64,000 nucleotides of DNA. Source: Anaerococcus tetradius ATCC 35098. Lineage in GTDB: Bacteria; Bacillota; Clostridia; Tissierellales; Peptoniphilaceae. Location of the stretch: contig NZ_GG666296.1 in NCBI RefSeq assembly GCF_000159095.1, forward strand, positions 100,067-164,066. The letters run 5' to 3'. The position numbers and the translations under genes are program-made. Under the pieces are notes generated by a model that was not told the DNA's origin, ran no database searches, and saw nothing but the letters and a program-made list of their open reading frames with translations. Positions 20,734-29,678 of this stretch are shown here, one piece after another (position 1 is the first letter of the stretch; every line of letters begins with the position of its first letter).

Positions 20734-22068
20734 ATGGAAACTGGACCCTACCATAGCTTAATTACAACATTTACTATAATTTTATTTTTCTTAATAAATG
20801 GATTTTTTACTGCAATTCATACAGGGCTAATTACCCTAAATACATCAAAACTCGAAGAAGATAGCGAAAATGGAGATGATAAATCCCAAGCTATCCTAAA
20901 GATTTTATCAGACCAAGATAGGCTAAACCAATCATTCGATATTGTAAATATAATTTTTTCTCTCTTAACAATAGCTTATTTTGCTAAAAGATTAAGGGAA
21001 GTAAGCTCAGATGGCTATTTATTAGCGGGAAATTTGCCTATTAGATGGGTAACTATAATATCCATTGTAGTTTATACTATATTGAAGGTCATCTTTGTGG
21101 ACAAAATCCCCCAAAGGATTGGTGTAAGATTTCCCATGGAGATTACTAGTAAGACGGTAGCTCTTATTAGGCTTACTATATTTTTGACAAGGCCCATGGT
21201 CGGACTTACCACATCGGTTACCAATCTTTTTATGAAGATTTTTGGTATAGAGGCACAAAACATCCAAAAACAAGTTACAGGTGAGCAAATAAAATCAATT
21301 GTCCAAATTGGAGAAGACCAGGGAATCCTTAGGCCTATGGAATCAAAGATGATTCATTCGATTATGACCTTTGATGACCTTCTAGCAGAGGAGATAATGA
21401 CTGCAAGAACTGACGTCTTTATGATTGATATAAATGATAAGGATAAGGAATTTCTAGAAGAGTTTACCAAGATTAAACACGCAAGGATACCTGTCTATGA
21501 AGATGAACTGGACAATATCCTAGGTATTGTCTATACCAAAGATTACCTCCTAGAAGCTACAAAAACAGGACTAAGGGGAGTAGACATCAAGAAAATTCTT
21601 AGACCTGCCTACTTTGCACCAGACAAGATAGAAACTGATAAACTTTTCTCTGATATGCAAAAAAAACACATCCATATGGCTGTGCTTATAGATGAATATG
21701 GAGGATTTTCTGGAGTAGTAACTATGGAAGACCTAATAGAAGAAATCGTGGGAGATATTGACGATAGCTTCGATAACGACATACCAGTAATAAAGGAAAA
21801 TGGCAGGGACGTATTTGTCGTTAAGGGCTCCATATCTATTAAGGACTTAAATGAAAAGACAAATATAGCCATAGATGAAGAAAATGAAAACTACGACTCC
21901 CTCGGTGGATTTATCATAGATAGGCTTGGCTATATACCAGATGAAAATTCTAATGTAACCATAGAATACAATGGATACGAAATAAAAATACTCTACATTG
22001 AAGACAATAGAATAAAGGCTGTTAGACTCAGAAAACTTAAAAATAAAGAAAAAGAAAAGGACCAGTAG
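20734..22068 (+). CDS. CNNM/HlyC-CorC family membrane protein (DUF21 plus CBS pair)
   Basis: 444 residues in three parts. A DUF21 membrane domain (about 1-185) has four hydrophobic segments. A CBS pair (about 215-335) carries IMTARTDVFMID and the VLIDEYGGFSGVVTMEDLIEEIVGDI hallmark. A C-terminal CorC/HlyC transporter-associated domain spans about 345-430. Members are linked to magnesium or other cation efflux (MpfA, CorC); the older name haemolysin C is misleading. It has its own promoter and terminator. Substrate not provable here. Confidence 0.9.
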   Translation: METGPYHSLITTFTIILFFLINGFFTAIHTGLITLNTSKLEEDSENGDDKSQAILKILSDQDRLNQSFDIVNIIFSLLTIAYFAKRLREVSSDGYLLAGNLPIRWVTIISIVVYTILKVIFVDKIPQRIGVRFPMEITSKTVALIRLTIFLTRPMVGLTTSVTNLFMKIFGIEAQNIQKQVTGEQIKSIVQIGEDQGILRPMESKMIHSIMTFDDLLAEEIMTARTDVFMIDINDKDKEFLEEFTKIKHARIPVYEDELDNILGIVYTKDYLLEATKTGLRGVDIKKILRPAYFAPDKIETDKLFSDMQKKHIHMAVLIDEYGGFSGVVTMEDLIEEIVGDIDDSFDNDIPVIKENGRDVFVVKGSISIKDLNEKTNIAIDEENENYDSLGGFIIDRLGYIPDENSNVTIEYNGYEIKILYIEDNRIKAVRLRKLKNKEKEKDQ

Positions 22069-22080
22069 ACATTGGCCAGA

Positions 22081-22117
22081 ACCCCAAAATCCAGAATACA
22101 GATTTTGGGGTTTTTTA
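22081..22117 (+). terminator. Strong terminator
   Basis: ACCCCAAAATC and GATTTTGGGGT form an 11-bp stem with a nine-base loop, followed by TTTTTT. Confidence 0.92.
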
Positions 22118-22194
22118 AACTTTCCAGAGGACTTTTTAATGAAGCTTGTGGCTATCTAAATTTCTAAAGAGCCCTTTTTCTTCTAAATTCCAAT

Positions 22195-22219
22195 TAAAAA
22201 GCCCCGACTATAGTCGGGG
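22195..22219 (-). terminator. Terminator of the PTS IIB gene
   Basis: CCCCGACTATAGTCGGGG is a fully self-complementary 18-mer; on the minus strand it is followed by CTTTTTAATT. It lies eight bases past the PTS IIB stop. Confidence 0.9.
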
Positions 22220-22227
22220 AAAAGGTC

Positions 22228-22701
22228 CTAGAATAGGATATTTTCGTCAGCTGCTTGATCAGAATGAATTGTCCTAATATCTAGGCTTACATTTTTATCC
22301 TTTAATTTTTTGAAAAATTCTCTATCTTCCTTGCTTACATAGACATTTTCGTTGATTTCGTCTTTGCCAGGAAGTTGTCTCATATTTCCGACATTTACAC
22401 TTGTAATATCAAGACCAGCTTCTACTAACTTATAAGCATCTTCTGGGCTTTCAACAAGAATGAGTACCTTGTTATCTTCAAATTTGCTTTCGATTTCTGC
22501 TATGGTTCTATCGATAGACCAAAAAATAGCTTCAGCAAAAAGTGGTGTTGCAATATTCATGAGTTTTTGGGCTTGTCTATCATCTACTGTCTTGTCATTA
22601 GCTACAAGTATAAGATCAGCTCCCTCAGATTTAACCCATTCTCTACCAACTTGGCCATGAAGTAGCCTATCATCAATTCTAGTAAAAACAATCTCTGCCA
22701 T
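22228..22701 (-). CDS. PTS transporter subunit IIB, mannose/fructose/sorbose family
   Basis: 157-residue cytosolic phosphocarrier. The N-terminus IDDRLLHGQVG places the phosphorylated His at residue 15, as in IIB-Man/Sor proteins. Such IIBs pass phosphate from IIA to the sugar bound by IIC/IID membrane proteins, but no IIC or IID gene exists in this window. It is followed by its own terminator and lies downstream of galE and the nucleotidyltransferase gene, separated by about 90 bases. AAGGAG precedes the ATG. Either it serves a distant permease or it acts in regulation. Confidence 0.88.
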   Translation of the reverse strand: MAEIVFTRIDDRLLHGQVGREWVKSEGADLILVANDKTVDDRQAQKLMNIATPLFAEAIFWSIDRTIAEIESKFEDNKVLILVESPEDAYKLVEAGLDITSVNVGNMRQLPGKDEINENVYVSKEDREFFKKLKDKNVSLDIRTIHSDQAADENILF

Positions 22702-22790
22702 AAAATCTCCTTATGAATAATATTTTTTATTGTTTCTCTATTTTATAGACTTATTATAATTTTAAAAAAATATTTGTCAAATGTTTAAAT

Positions 22791-23711
22791 TTAGATATTC
22801 CAAATGTCTTTTGGGTAAAGTTTTTCCTCAAACATTTCTTTGAAAGCTTCCTTGGCTGGGGCTAGGTCTTCCTTGTAGGTTATACCAATCCATCTTTCAT
22901 CAGTAGGAAGTATTGTAACACAAGCCTCATCTTCATTAATAAGCTCAGCTATCATATTTGGGAGTACATACTCGGCATTTGCTAAATCGTCCTTGTTCTT
23001 TTCTAGATATCCTATGAAATGTTTTTCACAAAGGCTTATAAATTTTGGGTAAGAAGCCCATAAATTCATAGAAACTAGAGCATCTAGCCTAAGTAAATCA
23101 GGACTAAGATTTTCCTTGCTTGAAAGAGAACCATCATCTTCTAGTTTTATTCCGTGAGTTTCGATTATAGTTGTAAGCTTGTTATCCTCATCTCCAACCG
23201 AAACTCCTCTAGTTACAGCTCCATTATCCGAGAGGGTATTTCTTAGCTTGTAGCCAGCCATAGCTATTTGAAGTTTGCCATCTTCTATTTCTTTGTGATT
23301 AACTAAAAACTCGTGAAGATCTTCGAAAACTTCCTTACCATAATAGTCGTCTGCATTAATTATCAAGAAAGGTTCATTTACCAGCCCCTTACAGGTAAGG
23401 ACAGCATCAACTGTGCCCCAAGGCTTATTTCTTTCCTTTGGACTAATAAAGCCAGCTGGCAAAGTCATATCCTGGTAGGCATATTCGACATCTATTATTT
23501 TTTCAATCCTAGAACCAATTATTTCCTTAAAATCCTTCTCGATTTCTTCTCTTATAATAAAAACAACTTTGCTAAAACCTGCCTTCATTGCATCAAAAAT
23601 AGAATAATCTATGATTGTATATCCATTATCGTCCATCTTGGCAAGCTGCTTAATGCCTGCCCCATATCTTGAGCCAATACCTGCTGCAAGAACTACAAGA
23701 GTTGTCTTCAT
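22791..23711 (-). CDS. Sugar-phosphate nucleotidyltransferase
   Basis: 306-residue GT-A-type enzyme predicted to make a nucleotide sugar from NTP and a sugar 1-phosphate. The nucleotide-binding signature LAAGIGSRYG lies at the N-terminus; the family-typical IIDYSIFDAMKAGF stretch and the INADDYYGKE metal-binding aspartates (near residue 110) follow. Of two adjacent ATGs I choose the second (23711), five bases after GGAG; it shares one base with the galE stop, so the two are translationally coupled. With galE it suggests UDP-hexose interconversion, perhaps for galactose-containing glycans. Exact sugar unknown. Confidence 0.82.
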   Translation of the reverse strand: MKTTLVVLAAGIGSRYGAGIKQLAKMDDNGYTIIDYSIFDAMKAGFSKVVFIIREEIEKDFKEIIGSRIEKIIDVEYAYQDMTLPAGFISPKERNKPWGTVDAVLTCKGLVNEPFLIINADDYYGKEVFEDLHEFLVNHKEIEDGKLQIAMAGYKLRNTLSDNGAVTRGVSVGDEDNKLTTIIETHGIKLEDDGSLSSKENLSPDLLRLDALVSMNLWASYPKFISLCEKHFIGYLEKNKDDLANAEYVLPNMIAELINEDEACVTILPTDERWIGITYKEDLAPAKEAFKEMFEEKLYPKDIWNI

Positions 23712-24739
23712 CATTGCTCCTTTTCCTCGTATCCGTTAGGATTTTGTGATTGCCATCTCCAAGAATCTTCGCACATTTCCTCTATACCATTACAAGCCTT
23801 CCAGCCTAAAAGCTTGTAGGCCTTACTAGCATCTGCATAACATTCGGCTATATCGCCGGCCCTTCTTCCTACAATCTTGTAGGCAATTTTTCTAGACGAA
23901 GCCTTCTCAAAGGCCTTAACTACATCAAGAACAGAATATCCCCTTCCTGTAGCAAGGTTAATAATCTCAACTCCGGAAAGTTCATCAAGCTTATCTACTG
24001 CTAGGACATGGCCTTTGGCAAGGTCGACTACATGGATATAATCCCTAACTCCAGTACCATCGTGGGTATCATAATCATCTCCATAAATACTTAGACAAGC
24101 TAGCTTTCCTATAGCAACTTGGCTTATATAAGGAAGAAGGTTATTAGGAATCCCCTTTGGATCCTCACCGATTTTTCCAGACTTGTGAGCGCCTATTGGA
24201 TTAAAATACCTTAAAAGAATAACCTTCCAAGAAGGATCTGATGTATATAAATCAGTCATAATTTGCTCCATCATAGACTTAGTCCAACCGTAAGGATTGG
24301 TGCAAATGCCCTTTGGAAAATCCTCTGTTATAGGCACATTTTCTGGATCACCATAAACAGTAGCTGAAGAAGAAAAGATTATATTCCTTAATCCTATATC
24401 ATTCATAGCCTTTAAAAGGGATAAAGTACCACTTATATTGTTGTGATAATATTGTAAGGGTTTTTCTACAGATTCGCCTACAGCCTTGAGGGCTGCGCAG
24501 TGGATGACCACATCGATTTTCTCCTTAGCTAAAACTTCTTTTAGCCTGTCATAATCAAGGACATCAGCCTCGTAAAAGCTAACTGACTTGCCTGTTATTT
24601 CCTCAACCCTATCTATACAAATTCTAGATGAATTAGATAAATTGTCATAAAGGACTACTCCATAACCCTTATCTAAAAGTTCGACTGCTATGTGGGAACC
24701 TATATATCCAGCCCCTCCGGTTATTAATACATTCTTCAT
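23711..24739 (-). CDS. galE: UDP-glucose 4-epimerase
   Basis: 342-residue short-chain dehydrogenase-type epimerase interconverting UDP-glucose and UDP-galactose (some also act on the N-acetyl forms). NAD-binding GGAGYIGS at residues 7-14, catalytic Ser/Thr in FSSSATVYGDP, and the YxxxK pair in NPYGWTK are present. Length is typical. First gene of the minus-strand pair with the nucleotidyltransferase, diverging from the ABC sugar importer. GAGGAA precedes the ATG. A possible -10 box (TATAAT, minus strand) lies at 24774-24779. Confidence 0.95.
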   Translation of the reverse strand: MKNVLITGGAGYIGSHIAVELLDKGYGVVLYDNLSNSSRICIDRVEEITGKSVSFYEADVLDYDRLKEVLAKEKIDVVIHCAALKAVGESVEKPLQYYHNNISGTLSLLKAMNDIGLRNIIFSSSATVYGDPENVPITEDFPKGICTNPYGWTKSMMEQIMTDLYTSDPSWKVILLRYFNPIGAHKSGKIGEDPKGIPNNLLPYISQVAIGKLACLSIYGDDYDTHDGTGVRDYIHVVDLAKGHVLAVDKLDELSGVEIINLATGRGYSVLDVVKAFEKASSRKIAYKIVGRRAGDIAECYADASKAYKLLGWKACNGIEEMCEDSWRWQSQNPNGYEEKEQ

Positions 24740-24985
24740 CGAAATTCCTCATTTCCTGTTTAAACTTATATATATTATATAGCAAATCGCTAACAAAGGC
24801 TAGTTAGATATTAAAGCATGTGTAAATAATCTTATATAAAAAAATTTATAGGGTTAGAAGATGATTTGATATGGTAGTATCCATTTTGTTAAAAGATATA
24901 AGTTTTTTCTTGTTAATATTTTATTTAAAAATTCTAATCTCTGTAAGTGCCTTTAATTTACTGATAAATAAAATTAATATTTTAC

Positions 24986-25014
24986 TTGACTAAATAGCAA
25001 TGAGGGACTATACT
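24986..25014 (+). promoter_or_regulatory. Promoter of the ABC sugar importer operon
   Basis: TTGACT (24986-24991) and TATACT (25009-25014) with an ideal 17-bp spacer, about 95 bases before the binding-protein ATG. The stretch 24780-24985, between the galE region and this promoter, holds no feature I can see. Confidence 0.8.
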
Positions 25015-25043
25015 ATTTACAAGGTAACTACCATTACTGGACA

Positions 25044-25068
25044 TGAAATCGTTTTGAAATTTTCAAAA
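25044..25068. promoter_or_regulatory. Candidate operators in the sugar importer leader: cre-like site and palindrome
   Basis: TGAAATCGTTTTGA (25044-25057) matches the CcpA cre consensus TGWAANCGNTNWCA at all but one fixed position. Overlapping it, TTTTGAAATTTTCAAAA (25052-25068) is a perfect 8-1-8 palindrome. Both lie about 30-50 bases downstream of the likely transcription start, where a bound repressor could block elongation. Function is inference. Confidence 0.5.
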
Positions 25069-25108
25069 TCCAAAATTTTCTGTCAACTAATAGTTTTAAG
25101 GAGGAAAT

Positions 25109-26383
25109 ATGAAAGCTATTAAGAAAATGTTATTCGCAGTTGCTGCTGTTACCATGTTAACAGGATGTAGTGGAAATGAGAGCAAGGATAAGGCTGACAA
25201 TGGCACTAGCAATAATGGTAAAACTGTTGTTAGAATGGCCATGTGGAACCCTGATCAAATTGAAGTTATGAAGGAGATTGAGAAAAAATACGAAGAAAAA
25301 CATCCTGATATTGATATTCAAATAGAGGAAACAACTTTCAAAGATCACTTCACAAAACTAGAAACACAAGCACAAGGCCAAGTTATGCCAGATATTTTTA
25401 CTATGAATGGTCCTAACTTTGTTAAGTTTGCTTCTAATGGTGTTCTAGAACCCCTAGATGAACATATGGATAAGTTGAATTTCAAGAAGGAAGATTTCCC
25501 AAAGGGTTTGATTGATCTCTATACATACGAAGGTAAGCTATACGGAATCCCTAAGGATTGGGACCTTACTGCCCTATTCTACAATAAAGAAATATTTGAT
25601 CAAGCAGGTGTTGAATATCCTAATGAAAATTGGACTTGGGATGATTTTGTTAAGGCAGCTGAAAAATTAACAAACAAAGAAAAAGGAATATGGGGAACTT
25701 CTGCTAAGTCTATGACTCAAGAAGGAATATATGATACTATTCCTCAATCTGGTGGATACATTATAAGTGAAGATAAGAAAAAATCTGGATACGATAGTCC
25801 AGAAGCTGAAGCAGGAGTTAAGAGATGGACAGATTTAATTGAAAAAGGAATTTCTCCTGATCTAAAAACTCTAACAGACACTCCTGATAATGATTTGTTC
25901 AAGGCTGGAAAAATAGCTATGGTTTATCTAGGTAGCTGGAGAGTTCCAGAATTTTTCGGAGATGCAAGCTTCAAGGACAAGGTAGATTTACAAATTATGC
26001 CTTTAATAAAGAAAAGAGCAGCTACAATCCATGGTCTTTCTTATGCTTTGGCAAAGGATTCAAAAAATAAGGAACAAGCTTTAGACTTTATGGCATACTT
26101 AGCTTCTGAAGAAGTAAATGAGCTATGGGCTAGCAAGGGAACAGTAATTCCTGCTCTTAATAAATCACTAAAAACTTGGGAAGCTTCATATCCAGACAAG
26201 AACCTAAAAGCTTATGTTGATGAGCTAGAATATTCAGTTCCTTACCCAGTAAGCAAAAATACACCAGTATGGAACCAATATGAAAATGATGCTATTAACG
26301 AAATCTTTTCACTAGAAAGACCAGCAAAAGATTCATTAAAGGATTTAGCTGACAAGATGAATGACGCATTGTCTAAAGAATAA
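25109..26383 (+). CDS. ABC sugar transporter, extracellular solute-binding lipoprotein
   Basis: 424-residue family 1 (CUT1) binding protein that captures a sugar or oligosaccharide outside the membrane. The signal peptide ends LTGC, lipidated at Cys20. The mature part shows the family pattern (VVRMAMWN start, PDIFTMNG, GKLYGIPKDWD, LYNKE-type FYNKEIF, and GKIAMVYLGSW). AAGGAGG precedes the ATG. First gene of a six-gene plus-strand operon. The sugar cannot be named from sequence; neighbouring galE and nucleotidyltransferase hint at galactose or amino-sugar glycans. Confidence 0.92.
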   Translation: MKAIKKMLFAVAAVTMLTGCSGNESKDKADNGTSNNGKTVVRMAMWNPDQIEVMKEIEKKYEEKHPDIDIQIEETTFKDHFTKLETQAQGQVMPDIFTMNGPNFVKFASNGVLEPLDEHMDKLNFKKEDFPKGLIDLYTYEGKLYGIPKDWDLTALFYNKEIFDQAGVEYPNENWTWDDFVKAAEKLTNKEKGIWGTSAKSMTQEGIYDTIPQSGGYIISEDKKKSGYDSPEAEAGVKRWTDLIEKGISPDLKTLTDTPDNDLFKAGKIAMVYLGSWRVPEFFGDASFKDKVDLQIMPLIKKRAATIHGLSYALAKDSKNKEQALDFMAYLASEEVNELWASKGTVIPALNKSLKTWEASYPDKNLKAYVDELEYSVPYPVSKNTPVWNQYENDAINEIFSLERPAKDSLKDLADKMNDALSKE

Positions 26384-26409
26384 TTTATCCTAGAATAGCG
26401 AGGTGGGTT

Positions 26410-27321
26410 ATGAAAAATAAGAAAACTAATAAAAAAAGGTATAACTCACAGGCGGTAAAATGGGGGTATTTAATGATACTCCCTGTTTTGCTAGGCCTTA
26501 CTGTGTTTTACATAATACCATTCTTCCAAAATATTTTTTATTCATTTACTGATTTGAACTCTTTTGGAGTATGGAAGCCAATAGGATTGGCTAATTATAA
26601 GGAATTGTTCGCTGATGAAAATTTCTATATGGCACTTAAAAATACTTTTACTTACACAATATTTACTGTTCCTTTATCAATAATAATATCAATGACCGTA
26701 GCGAACTTGTTGAATAAAAATATTAAGGGAATAGGAGTTTATAGGACCTTATACTTTTTGCCTGCTGTAACAATGCCGGCAGCAGTTGCTATGATTTGGA
26801 AATGGATTTATAATGGTCAATACGGCTTATTGAATCAGCTGATTATGAAGTTTGGTGGTCAACCTAAAGCTTGGCTTGCTGATAACAATACTGCCTTAGC
26901 TTGTATTATAGTTGTTGGAATATGGATGAGCTTGGGAATGAATATTATATTTTTCTTAGCTGGCATGCAGTCAATACCTAAGCAATACTATGAAGCGGCT
27001 AAGCTTGACGGAGCTAGTGGATTTAAACAATTTTTTACTATAACCTTTCCTTTGCTATCGCCAACCCTCTTGTTTGTAATAACAAAAGATTTGATAGGTA
27101 GCTTTCAAGTCTTTGATATTATCTTTATGATGATAAATAAGACTAGTCCAGCTTTAAAAAGTAGTCAATCTATTGTTTATTTATTCTATCAAGCTGCCGT
27201 TGATTTTGGTAGAAAAGGTTATGGAGCTGCTGTTGCGACCGTTTTATTTGTTATTATAATTGTCATTACCTTTATACAAATGACATTACAAAAAAGGTGG
27301 ATAAACAATGTTAAAAACTAG
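26410..27321 (+). CDS. ABC sugar transporter, permease (MalF-type)
   Basis: 303-residue inner-membrane permease with six helices. The EAA loop reads YEAAKLDGASGFKQFFTITFPLL, which docks to the ATPase. Short for MalF because the large periplasmic loop is absent, as usual in Gram-positive CUT1 systems. It starts 26 bases after the binding-protein gene behind GAGGTGGG and overlaps the next permease by 14 bases. Confidence 0.92.
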   Translation: MKNKKTNKKRYNSQAVKWGYLMILPVLLGLTVFYIIPFFQNIFYSFTDLNSFGVWKPIGLANYKELFADENFYMALKNTFTYTIFTVPLSIIISMTVANLLNKNIKGIGVYRTLYFLPAVTMPAAVAMIWKWIYNGQYGLLNQLIMKFGGQPKAWLADNNTALACIIVVGIWMSLGMNIIFFLAGMQSIPKQYYEAAKLDGASGFKQFFTITFPLLSPTLLFVITKDLIGSFQVFDIIFMMINKTSPALKSSQSIVYLFYQAAVDFGRKGYGAAVATVLFVIIIVITFIQMTLQKRWINNVKN

Positions 27322-28141
27322 TCAATTCAAGAAAATCTTAATACATTTAGTTCTTATAATTGGAGTTATATTTACGGTTTTCCCATTTTTGTGGATGATT
27401 TTAACGTCCTTAAAAACCCTAAGCGAATCCATGGCTATACCTCCAGTAATCTTGCCAAGTGCTTTGCAATGGTCTAACTTTAGCGTTGCTTTAAAGAAAA
27501 TAGACTTCATCTTACTTTACAAGAACACTGCCTTGTATGCTATTTTTACAACCATAGGTCAGGTAGTTATGTGTACTATGGCAGGCTATGCCTTTGCAAG
27601 ACTTGATTTCCCATTCAAAAACATTATTTTTATATTGATAATGTCAGTCTTGATGGTGCCGGGTCAAATATTTTTAGTTCCTCAATTTCAAATAATGAAC
27701 AAATTGAGATTACTAAATACTATAACAGCTTTGGTATTGCCAAGCATGTTTTCAGCTATGGGAACATTCTTGATGAGGCAATTTTTCAGTCAAATTCCTA
27801 AAGAATTAGAAGAGGCAGCAAGAATCGATGGCTCAGGTCAATTTAAAATATTTTTTGATATATGCTTGCCTATAGTAAAGCCAGGAATAGTTACCCTTGT
27901 AATAACTTGTTTATTATATACTTGGAACAACCTAATGTGGCCTTTGATTGTTAACACCCTACCTGCCAAACAAACTCTAGCAGTAGGCTTGGCAAATATG
28001 GCATCTACTGGTCAATACACAGTCAATTTCCCTGTATATATGGCTAGTGCCCTATTATCAATATGGCCAATGATATTGCTTTTTGCTATTTTCCAAAAAC
28101 AATTTATAGAAAGTCTAGCTCAAAGTGGTATGAAGGGTTAA
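27308..28141 (+). CDS. ABC sugar transporter, permease (MalG-type)
   Basis: 277-residue second permease with six helices and the EAA loop LEEAARIDGSGQFKIFFDICLPIV. The ATG lies inside the end of the preceding gene (14-base overlap), 7 bases after AAGGTGG. Together the two proteins form the CUT1 channel. Confidence 0.92.
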   Translation: MLKTSQFKKILIHLVLIIGVIFTVFPFLWMILTSLKTLSESMAIPPVILPSALQWSNFSVALKKIDFILLYKNTALYAIFTTIGQVVMCTMAGYAFARLDFPFKNIIFILIMSVLMVPGQIFLVPQFQIMNKLRLLNTITALVLPSMFSAMGTFLMRQFFSQIPKELEEAARIDGSGQFKIFFDICLPIVKPGIVTLVITCLLYTWNNLMWPLIVNTLPAKQTLAVGLANMASTGQYTVNFPVYMASALLSIWPMILLFAIFQKQFIESLAQSGMKG

Positions 28142-28181
28142 TGTAAAATCGGTATTGTAAGGTAAAAATTAAGGAGAACAG

Positions 28182-29276
28182 ATGAGTAGTATTAAGTTTA
28201 CCAATGTAAATAAAATCTATGATAATGGCTTTCATGCTGTTAAGGATTTTAATTTAGATATAAGAAATAACGAATTTGTTGTATTTGTCGGCCCATCTGG
28301 TTGTGGAAAATCGACAACCTTGAGGATGCTGGCAGGACTTGAAGATATATCTTCAGGAGAGATTGAAATAGATGGAAGGGTCATAAATGATGTTGAACCA
28401 AAGGATAGAAATATAGCTATGGTTTTTCAAAATTATGCCCTATATCCTCACATGACAGTCTATGATAATATGGCCTACGCCCTCAAGAATCAAAAAATGG
28501 ATAAGGATAAAATTAAGGAGAAGATTACTAAGGCTTCAAAGATGCTTCAAATCGAAGATTACCTAGATAGAAAACCTAGCCAACTTTCAGGCGGTCAAAA
28601 TCAGAGAGTTGCCCTTGGTAGGGCTATGGTTAGAAATCCTAAGGTCTTCTTGATGGATGAGCCTTTATCTAATCTTGATGCTAAGCTTAGAACTCAAATG
28701 AGAACAGAGATAAATAAGCTTCACAAGGATTTGAATACTACATTCATATATGTAACCCACGATCAAACAGAAGCTATGACTCTAGGTGATAGGATAGTTG
28801 TTATGAATAAGGGACTTGTCCAACAGGTAGATACGCCAGTTAACCTTTATAACAATCCTGTCAACGAATTTGTAGCAGGTTTTATAGGATCACCAAGGAT
28901 TAATATTATCAATATAAAATTGGAGAAAGACGGCTCACAATTATTAGGCTATGTGGGAAGGCAAAAAATTCTTATGCCAGAAGTTTTGGCGGACAAACTC
29001 AAGGCCTATGATAAGGATAGCGTAAATGTAGCCACAAGACCAGAGCATATATATGTAGAAAATTATACAGAAGAAGTAATCACCCTAGAGACTAAAATAG
29101 AAGTCGTAGAATCTTTGGGTAGTGAGAAAGTTGTATATTCAAGTTGTGAAGATAATGAAATCATAATTAGAGACTTTATGAATTTAGATTATGAATTGGG
29201 ATCAAGCTTAGAAGTATATTTGAATGCAAATAAATCCTTCTTGTTTGATCCAGATACAGGAAATAAGATATCTTAA
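28182..29276 (+). CDS. ABC sugar transporter, ATPase (MalK/UgpC/MsmX-type)
   Basis: 364-residue ATPase. Nucleotide-binding domain (about 1-230): Walker A GPSGCGKST, signature LSGGQNQRVALGRA, Walker B VFLMDEPLSNLDAKL, switch His in YVTHDQ. C-terminal OB/TOBE regulatory domain (about 240-360). In many Gram-positives one such ATPase serves several sugar importers; here it is encoded within the operon itself. It begins 40 bases after the MalG-type gene, behind AAGGAG. Confidence 0.93.
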   Translation: MSSIKFTNVNKIYDNGFHAVKDFNLDIRNNEFVVFVGPSGCGKSTTLRMLAGLEDISSGEIEIDGRVINDVEPKDRNIAMVFQNYALYPHMTVYDNMAYALKNQKMDKDKIKEKITKASKMLQIEDYLDRKPSQLSGGQNQRVALGRAMVRNPKVFLMDEPLSNLDAKLRTQMRTEINKLHKDLNTTFIYVTHDQTEAMTLGDRIVVMNKGLVQQVDTPVNLYNNPVNEFVAGFIGSPRINIINIKLEKDGSQLLGYVGRQKILMPEVLADKLKAYDKDSVNVATRPEHIYVENYTEEVITLETKIEVVESLGSEKVVYSSCEDNEIIIRDFMNLDYELGSSLEVYLNANKSFLFDPDTGNKIS

Positions 29277-29316
29277 TATTAGCAAATTTTATAAATTATT
29301 AAATTAGGGAGGAGAG

Positions 29317-29610
29317 ATGAAAATACTAGTTCTTTGCGCAAATGGAATAGCAACATCTATTTTAATGAAAGAAGTTATTAAGAAGGCATTTGAAGAATTA
29401 AATTATAAGGGTGAGCTTGAAATAGACCATGGGTCTATAAAGGATAGATCTCCTATAGATGAAGATGTTGACCTTATATTTTGTGCTAAAAACTTTGAAG
29501 ATAACTTTGAAAAAGAAATTGAAAGCGGAATTAAGGTTATAGGTCTACAAAATATACTATCAACCGATGAAGCTAAAGAAAAGATAATTGAGCACTCTCT
29601 TAATAAGTGA
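29317..29610 (+). CDS. Orphan PTS subunit IIB, ascorbate/galactitol-like (PTS_IIB, Lac superfamily)
   Basis: 97-residue cytosolic protein. The N-terminus KILVLCANGIATS is the P-loop-like phosphocysteine motif of IIB-Lac/Gat/Ula proteins, with Cys7 as phosphorylation site. The C-terminal VIGLQNILS resembles the ascorbate IIB (UlaB). It lies between the ABC ATPase and an oxidoreductase, all on one strand with short gaps and a strong GGGAGG ribosome site, so it belongs to an ABC operon rather than a PTS operon. No IIC partner is present. A regulatory or phosphorelay role is possible but unproven. Confidence 0.85.
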   Translation: MKILVLCANGIATSILMKEVIKKAFEELNYKGELEIDHGSIKDRSPIDEDVDLIFCAKNFEDNFEKEIESGIKVIGLQNILSTDEAKEKIIEHSLNK

Positions 29611-29678
29611 GGTCTGTGCTGATAAAATAATTATAAGGCAAGAAAGTATTATATAGTTTAGAATATTGAGGAGTAAAA

